Shown: in pieces, positions 57,306 through 64,000 of the stretch
Numbering within the stretch: position 1 is the stretch's first letter
Layout: the number at the start of each line of letters is the position of its first letter
NCBI GenBank assembly: GCA_039654915.1
Contig: CM077600.1
Location: 78,253,992 to 78,317,991, forward strand
DNA from: Aquilaria yunnanensis
Lineage: Eukaryota > Streptophyta > Magnoliopsida > Malvales > Thymelaeaceae
Length of the DNA stretch: 64,000 nucleotides
Direction: 5' to 3'
Translations under genes and position numbers: made by a program
Notes under the pieces: model-generated
Databases searched by the model: none
Seen by the model: only the letters and a program-made list of their open reading frames with translations
Told to the model about the DNA's origin: nothing

Positions 57306-58716
57306 TGTTGTGCCCAAAAGTCCAATCACGAGATGATTGTATTTTTTAACATTGAGTCATGATATTTTGTTAAGGCATTAATCCAGCAATTATGTTTGTT
57401 GTTTTGTTTCTGCGTAACTTAACAAACATAATTGTAACCCTAGAATAATGATATTCTTAAACGTCCCTGGTCTAGTATTATTGTGGAGCGGGTTGCAATA
57501 ATACATAATGACTAGCATATGTGGATACTAATATGAGATATGTAGTTTGCATATGGGTACAAGTTGGAGCACTTGTGTACTGGGCAGACCCACAATGAGA
57601 ACACTTCATGGATCGTTATATGAGTGTCATAAGTGATTCTCATAGTGATCATGGTATATGTAGTCCTTCGACCTAAGATCATCAAGGTTCCCTACATGTG
57701 AGTCACATACTTTGATACCTTCCTTTGTTGCTCGTAACTGAGTGAACTTGAAGGAGGTCATTGGGTATGTCACATATCATGCGGAGGAATTTGTATGATC
57801 AAGATGGGATTTGTCCCTCTTATGTAACGGTAGTGATATCTTCGGGCCCCTTGATAGAGTGAGACTTAGAAAATGCATGGCCATGCTCGGATCAGTTGAT
57901 ATATGATAACAATGTCATTAGCTTAAGTTAGTCTACTCGGTAATCAAGAAACCAAAGATTTGGCTATGCGAGAGTGACACATTCCATGTCTCGTGCTTAG
58001 TCTTGATATCTTGGCCAAAGGGACAATGGCATATATCGGTGATGATCATAAAGATTTAGTTGATTCACAGACAATCTTGTCATTTGGGTAGCAATGATGT
58101 GTTGCTAGACACCGCTCATTGCTTATGATCATAAATGTGATTTATAATCATTGCCAACATGGCAAGAGCCTATTGGGTTGCACACATAGAGCGATTTGGA
58201 TTATTAGAGTGCATGGGCTAATTATTTGGGTTATGGTTTCACTTTAATTTCGTATTAATAATGGGCCCATGAGTTGAGCCATTATTAAGCCCGAAATTAA
58301 ATCCTAATTGGATTAGGGCTTTGAAACCCATTAGGCCTAGAAGTTGAGTCTCACTATAAATACAACTTCTAGCGAGAAATTCATAGGTCTCCTTGCCCTA
58401 GCCTCCCAAAAGGACAGCCGTACTCTTCTCTTGCAATTCCTTGGAGGACGCAAGCTAGCACTGCGAGCGCAAGAGAAACGCATCTGCCGGGACGTGGTGG
58501 AAGCGTGGTGATCCCGAGATGCTCGTATGAATACCATAGAGAGCCTGAACACATCAACTATTCAGGATTTGTGATTCGACTCTACAGTTGAGTGAGAGAT
58601 CTCAACCGAAAATTAGGTATGAAAATTTTTGAACACCCGGTTTACCCCGTTTCACTTGGATCCTGGAGGGTTTCAGTTAAATTCCACTACACTGTTTGGC
58701 TCCCCAAAACCCAACA
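57300..58716 (+). repeat. Copia-4 3' LTR
   Basis: 1417 bp from TGTTAGTGTTGTGCCC to AAACCCAACA. The stem-loop at about 58122-58148 carries a substitution (ttataatcat). Confidence 0.93.
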
Positions 58717-58998
58717 TTGAGTTCCTCCAAGTTTTCCAATAGCAGTATGTAAGTCAGGCTCTGAAGTATCATAAGTAGGTAGAGTTTGATCAGTTAGAGC
58801 AGGGAGACCTCAATGTCATAGAGTATGAATAGAAGTTCAATAGCTTGATCAAATATGCTCCTTAGTATGATGGGTAGGAGGAGCTAAGGACCAAAAGGCT
58901 CTTGAGAGGCTTACGGCCTGAGCTGAGATAGTTACTCAAGGCTGTAGGAGCTAGAGACTACTATTTAGTAGTGCAGAGTGCTATTGCACTTAAGCAGG
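58717..58998 (+). pseudogene. gag: Tek-3 gag fragment
   Basis: 94 codons of Tekay-type gag (YVSQALKYHK, VEFDQLEQGDLNVIEYE, FNSLIKYAP, EELRTKRLLRGLRPELR). Six in-frame TAG codons all stand where related gags have Gln. It begins at the Copia-4 LTR and ends exactly at the Tek-4 LTR. It belongs with the LTR piece at 50657-50940 or a sister element. Confidence 0.85.
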
Positions 58999-61900
58999 TG
59001 ACACGCCTATCCTTGGCCTTTGCCCAGGAAGCCTGTGATAGCTGGTCTCACGATGGTCGCAATTGGCTAGCTGTATATGTGTGCAGATTAAAACTTCATG
59101 ATACTTGATGCGGGTCCGGTTAGGTGGAGCTAGCATCTTTACTGTTGTGCAGCGTTGTGGGCAGTAGGGACTCCTGGAAGGACACGAAGGTACCCTGAGA
59201 GGGTTACCTAAAGTGATGGCCAACGACTTCTGATATCGTGGCTGGTGAGGACGGGAAAGGCTCTCGGCACGGGAGAGAACCCGGAGAGGAGATCCTTCAG
59301 GGAGACCTGGCTGAAACAGTCAAAAAACAGGGGTTAGGAGGGCCCCGGGGTGGATTTCTGGGGGGGAACCTCTGACGCCCAAGTTAGTGCTTTGGGCGCA
59401 GTAATAAGTACTAGAAATGCTTGCCTGGCGTGTCTTTCTGAAGGCTGAAAGGAGAGTAATCAGGCGTAGAGAGGAGAGCGTCCTCCTGCCCCTTTGGTCC
59501 TCTAGTTGCAAGACCCTTTCTCCAGTTGGAAAAAGTTCACTCTTAGCTGGAAAAACTCCTCCCACCGGAAGAACCCCCTTCCCTGTGATGACTTCCCTTG
59601 TATAAAAGGAAGAGGGTGACCCCTTCAGATGATGACACGTGTATGGCATGTGTATGGTTTAGATAGTGTTCGTACTTCTAAGCGTGGAGGCCCCTAGCCA
59701 TCTGCAGGCTCTTTGGGTTGCGAGCCGGAGTAGGTGTAGCCCCGTGTGACAGGACGTTAGATTGTGACGTCGTGCCAGAGTGTGCCTAGAGGTGGCGTGT
59801 TGGTGACTTGTGTAAGCGGAGTGTCAGAGACTCCTTAATGGCTCTTGCCGTACGACCAAGGTCCCTTTGGTTGATGTCTCTCTTTGGGGCGAAGAGCCCC
59901 TTTTCCGTAGTCTGGTTAGAACTTTGGTCTATTATCTTTGGGGGACTTTTTACCGCAGGGGGTGGTCGGTCCTTTTCCCCAAGGGTGGTTTGGCCGGTGT
60001 TCCGAAGAAGGTGCTACGCTGGCTTCCGAAGTTGGAATTGGCGAGCTACGGCGGTCGAGTGCCTCAAGTGTATGACTTCCTTCACTCCGGAATCCTTTTC
60101 CGTGGTCGGTGGTTGACCAGGGTGATAGCACTTCGGCTATCAATACTAGTTGATTAACCTAGAATATGTAGGATGCATGCTCTTCATGCTTTGAATTAGA
60201 TTAAAAAAACCAATAAAACATTAACTTGGCCAAGAGATTTCTATAGAAAATAAGTTCAAATAGCCAAAGTATACAAAATCAACATTTTTGTGAATTTACT
60301 ACACATAACAACTGTGTGCGAGCAACCCTAGAGTCTAGGACTCCTTAAAACATAGACTATGGAGGCAACTAAGAGTATTGTATATACAAGCCTCTACTGA
60401 GATCTTCTTGATCTAACTCCCACCTTGGACGCTAGTCCCAGTGGCGAGTCTCAAAACTCCTTCGTCCAACTACTACTAGGCTCTGCAGCCACAGGAAGAC
60501 TATAGTTAGTACTATTACTTGGCCAACTAGTTACCTATGTAGAATAGAATCATAGGGATTCTCAAGTACAATACCTGTACAAAAGCTACTACCATGATAA
60601 TCCCTAGCGGTTACCCGGCCCAACAACTTTAGAATCTGCACAACATAACTAGGGAGTGAGAACATAAATATTCTCAGTAAGGGTCTTCATTGTACCTGCA
60701 GGAAAATTACTAAGGACTCTATATATGATAATTTATGTAACCTATTGTGGGTTCAAACAGTTTAAGGGTCTGAAATATATGAATATATAACTAGGTCCCT
60801 TGAGATCTCTCCTCATCCTGGTCCTTGAACTATAAGGCATTGCCTTGTCCTCTAGCAAGCATAGCTTGCCAACCTAACTAGTGATAAATCACCAGTTGAA
60901 CCTTTCCCTTATTATGTTATACAGGGGAATTACGATGGGACTATTGCAGACTAGGCCATAAAGACCTTGTACACTAGGTGCACTAAGGTTTCACCTTGCA
61001 ACCTCATGGCTAGGTCACCAAGGGTTCTAGACCTCTCACCTAAGCTAGAAATGCCTAGCTGTGATCTCTTATAAACTAGTTTTCTTGCTTATGGCACAAG
61101 TAAACATAAACCTTACAAAACTCAAGAAAACTCCTAGGTCTTGGAGGACTTTTGGAAGTCCCGGAGTACCCCCGGAATGCTTAGACCCCAAGGTACCCTA
61201 CGAACCCCCTTAGGTCTCCCCTCGACCCTCCTAACAAAACTTGGAAAATTCTGCCAACTTGCCTGTGCCGGCGCGCCGTCACAGTTGGTAACATTCTGCC
61301 AACTTTCTCCTGTATTGGTGACGGGTTGCCAATTGTGGCGACGTGTCATGATAGTTGGTGACATTCTGCATACTCTTTCTGGGATTGGCGATGCATCGAT
61401 GATTGGAGCACGAAATTGGCAACGCGTCGCCAATCTATGTTTCTGTAGAATTTTCACGTGTTTTGCTATTATGAACTTTGGACACCTCCCAAACATATCA
61501 AACATGCTTGGAATGCCTCCAAACTTCACATACACGTAAAACATGCTGCATAGATCACAACCAACTATCACAAGCCAATCTATGATGCCTTATAACATCA
61601 TTCCAATCCTCACAAACCTCATAGTCCCCCATAATTCAACCATATCCTCTAACTAGTGCTATTGCTATAATCACTCAATTTCTTCAAGCAAACTCATGCC
61701 AATAGCATTAATTGATCTTCAAAACATAACTCCCTTACCTCAACTCCAAGTAACAAGCAAGAATCAAACTCTTTTCCAATCCACTAAGCTCACCAAAGTG
61801 CCACCTAAGTTCCATGCAAAACATAGGCACCAAGCATCAAATTCTTGTTTCCTAACCAAAACCCAAGCTCCTAACCAACCAATAAAGATGAATTCAATCA

Positions 61901-62483
61901 AGAACACATTGGTTAGCTCGTACTAAAAATAGGGGATGGGAGAACAAATGCCTCAAAGCTCCAAAACCATGGTTTAACACTTGAAATGGGCTCCCAATGG
62001 TGTATATACCTTTGATGGCTTCTCTTTGCACCAAGAAACTTGGATTTCAAGGTCAACTGGGAGGCAAAATGAGGGTGGGAAGGATGAACTCGAAATGGTG
62101 GTAGCCATTCCTCACTTTCCCTTTTTATAACGCTTGCTTAACACAAAAGCCACAAAAGTATTAGACTTAACACACTTAAGCCCCCATCTTTTGGTAACTT
62201 AGTTATTCTTGAATAATTCTTGTTTATTTCCTCAAGTTTGAGTTAAGGCTGAAAGTTAAGTTATAAAACTTCATTTTAACCACTCGGGACCAAGCCTGGC
62301 TATTTAGGATGCAAAATTATCATTTTGCCCCTGAACATCATTTAGTGCCTTAACTTCCCCGGAACTCAGTGAACTTTGATAAACATTCCTATTCTTGCGA
62401 TGTAAATTTGAATTAAGGTTCCAAACTTAATTTAAAACACTTTACCTTCCTCAAGTATGCTTCCCACTAGTAGGGCCATAACA
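58999..62483 (-). repeat. Tek-4 3' LTR, split by the Tat-C solo LTR
   Basis: Minus orientation: 58999-59105 (starts TGACACG) and 60148-62483 (ends GGGCCATAACA). It is flanked on the right by the PPT complement and pol. Net LTR length is about 2.44 kb, similar to Tek-1. Decayed palindrome sites lie at 61260-61436. Confidence 0.88.
59106..60142 (-). repeat. Tat-C solo LTR
   Basis: 1037 bp; complement begins TGATAGCCGAAGTGCTATCA and ends CCGCATCA. TSD atact at 59101-59105 and 60143-60147 is perfect. U5 motif acttgggcgtc (complement near 59380) matches other Tat LTRs. It sits in the Tek-4 LTR. Confidence 0.9.
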
Positions 62484-62905
62484 TTCTCCCCTCCTTCTAG
62501 AATTTGGTCCCCAAATTCTGCTACAACTCGGGAAAAACAATAGGATATCTTTTCAGTATATTTTGGTCCATTTCCCAGGTAGCTTCCTCTTCACTATGGT
62601 TAGACTGAAGGATCTTAACCATTGGAATCCACTTAGTTTGAAGTTTCTTGACTTGCCTATCAAGCATTTGAACGAGATTCTCTTCATAGGTCAAGTCTTT
62701 CTGAATGGGTACCACTGAAGCATTAACTACCTGTCTCGAATCCATTGTGCATTTTTTAATTAGACTAACGTGAAACACGTTATGCACTTAGGATAGGTTA
62801 GGTGGTAACGCGAATCGATAAGCAACTTTCCCTATCTTTTCCAATACTTCATAGGGTCTAATGCACCTAGGGGCTAACTTACCCCTTTTGTTACCCACTC
62901 CGAGG
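62484..62905 (-). pseudogene. pol: Tek-4 pol C-terminus and polypurine tract
   Basis: PPT complement ttctcccctccttct at 62484-62498. Then, on the minus strand, the integrase C-terminus and chromodomain-like end: KRGKLAPR (near 62880), KVAYRFALPPNLS, a TAG where Tek-1 has CAA (about 62788), [13 protein letters not shown], and [23 protein letters not shown] at 62521 precedes the PPT. Similarity to Tek-1 stops at about 62905; everything upstream is missing. Confidence 0.88.
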
Positions 62906-64000
62906 TACTCAAGTTATGGTGCCAAAACTGTGCATTTAAACTACCAGGATTGGTGTGTCCTGTAGGTCATCAGAACAACACCTCTAGTGTGCATACTCAT
63001 GCCACCCTCTTGAGCACTATGTAAAGACATGCATATTGGTCTAACCATAACACACATATTTACATTTATGTGCACTATGGAAGCTAAGAAGGAAAACACT
63101 AGCACAAGTCTTAGTTTTGGCTTCCACACATTAGGCAATCTTGTTAAGTTCTAATGACCAGCCACTGCACTTGTAACTTCCACTAAAAAACTGTATCATT
63201 CTAGCCATGTACCCCCATGTTTTATTTGTCCATTATCAACTAGAGACTTAGAAGAAATCAAGGAATTTTTTTTTACATCAATAGCCCACCAATGGACCAA
63301 GTTATAGATTTTTTAAGTTGGTTACAAAATTCTGACCAAATGAACAGTAACTTAGCCAAATTTGCAATGTCATATATTTGTTTACAGGGCTCCAATTTTA
63401 GAAATTCAAAATTCCAGTTCAACCTCTAGATGCCCTTTAGGTGTGGTCAAAATTTCATACCACGATTCATTCTACACAGGGAGATATTAAACTTTAGGTT
63501 CAGAGTCAAAATTCTGGCAACTTTTGGACCATTTTGCCCATATAATTTTTCCAAACCATGCAAACACTTCATTCACAAGGGGGAAGCCCTCCAAGGCTAT
63601 CCAATATATGTCCATTAGACATAGGAATGACATTCCCTTTCTTTTAACAACTTTATGTGGCCAAAACATAATTTACAAGTAAGCAGCCTATCATTCACAC
63701 TTAGGCAGCTTTTCACCACATCACTTACATAGCCAAAACATTACTCAAATGTTCACATACTTGTCTCATCTTACATACACTACATGTACATGCATACATG
63801 CACTACAAAATGGTCTTAACTCAACTAAATACACACCCTAAGTTACAGGAGTGTCTGAGACACATTGGACTCCAGAACAGGATGCTGGACAGCTGCTGCG
63901 TAACACAATAAGTACCACCATTAAAAATACCAAATGTGTTCCTAAAATCACCAAACCTTCCAGATCATAACTAGAAATACGGAAGTTCATGAAACTAAAA
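62906..64000. other. Unidentified AT-rich region
   Basis: About 1.1 kb without a convincing reading frame or match to other parts of the window. Frames up to 65 codons on both strands have no recognisable motif. The texture resembles non-coding retrotransposon leader or LTR sequence, but I see no LTR ends, PBS or PPT. Confidence 0.5.

Larger units (their letters stand above)
50941..58716 (+). mobile_element. Copia-4: full-length but decayed Ty1/copia element
   Basis: LTRs 50941-52355 and 57300-58716, PBS region 52357-52368 with a substitution (tcaaagc for tcagagc), leader, gag-pol 53349-57305 and PPT gtgggagat at 57291-57299. Same family as Copia-1 to 3. Flanks are ctcca and ttgag, so no TSD. 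LTRs are visibly more diverged than those of Copia-3, making it an older insertion. Confidence 0.93.

Noticed and set aside
1..64000. CRISPR-like arrays, tRNA or rRNA genes, host genes, bacterial operons
   Set aside because: No regularly spaced direct repeats with unique spacers and no cloverleaf or rRNA signature seen. tRNA-like matches are only the primer-binding sites.

Overview
The window is repeat-dense heterochromatin from a plant nuclear genome, most likely a flowering plant. Every coding sequence I can support belongs to an LTR retrotransposon: Ty3/gypsy Tat lineage (extra archaeal-type RNase H), Ty3/gypsy Tekay/Del-like chromovirus, Ty1/copia, and a gag-only gypsy derivative. I see no host gene, tRNA, rRNA, CRISPR array or bacterial feature. 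Lineage names come from my reading of motifs, not from a search.

Layout. 1-3936 is the 3' half of a Tat element (Tat-A): RT, two RNases H, integrase, then an antisense coiled-coil exon. 3937-5722 is a truncated copia element (Copia-1: LTR, PBS, part of the leader). 5723-50656 is one old Tat element (Tat-B) blown open by nested insertions. Its gag is split by a young full-length Tekay element (Tek-1, 7999-17845, TSD gataa) and by a copia solo LTR (Copia-2, 18002-19418, TSD atccg/atcca). Its antisense gene is split by a Tekay solo LTR (Tek-2, 24728-47563, TSD taggg). That solo LTR is split by a full-length copia element (Copia-3, 27025-47452, minus strand, TSD gtcgg). The 5' LTR of Copia-3 is split by a 12.2-kb gag-only composite (34388-46571, TSD gaccc), which itself contains an opposite-strand copy. 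The nesting is four to five levels deep, and the TSDs and uninterrupted host sequence on both sides establish the order.

50657-58998 holds remnants of another Tekay element (Tek-3) around a decayed copia element (Copia-4, 50941-58716, no matching TSD). 58999-62905 is the 3' end of a minus-strand Tekay element (Tek-4), whose LTR contains a Tat solo LTR (Tat-C, 59106-60142, TSD atact). 62906-64000 is AT-rich and unidentified.

The elements encode the usual gag, protease, RT, RNase H and integrase set. Copia-3 keeps one uninterrupted 1323-codon frame but has lost the protease Asp-Thr-Gly motif. Tek-1 is interrupted by one nonsense codon. Tat-A has one nonsense codon in the visible part. The most unusual items are the Tat antisense gene, which appears to have its own TATA box and short introns, and the gag-only composite, a roughly 5-kb-arm inverted repeat joined at a 5-bp microhomology.
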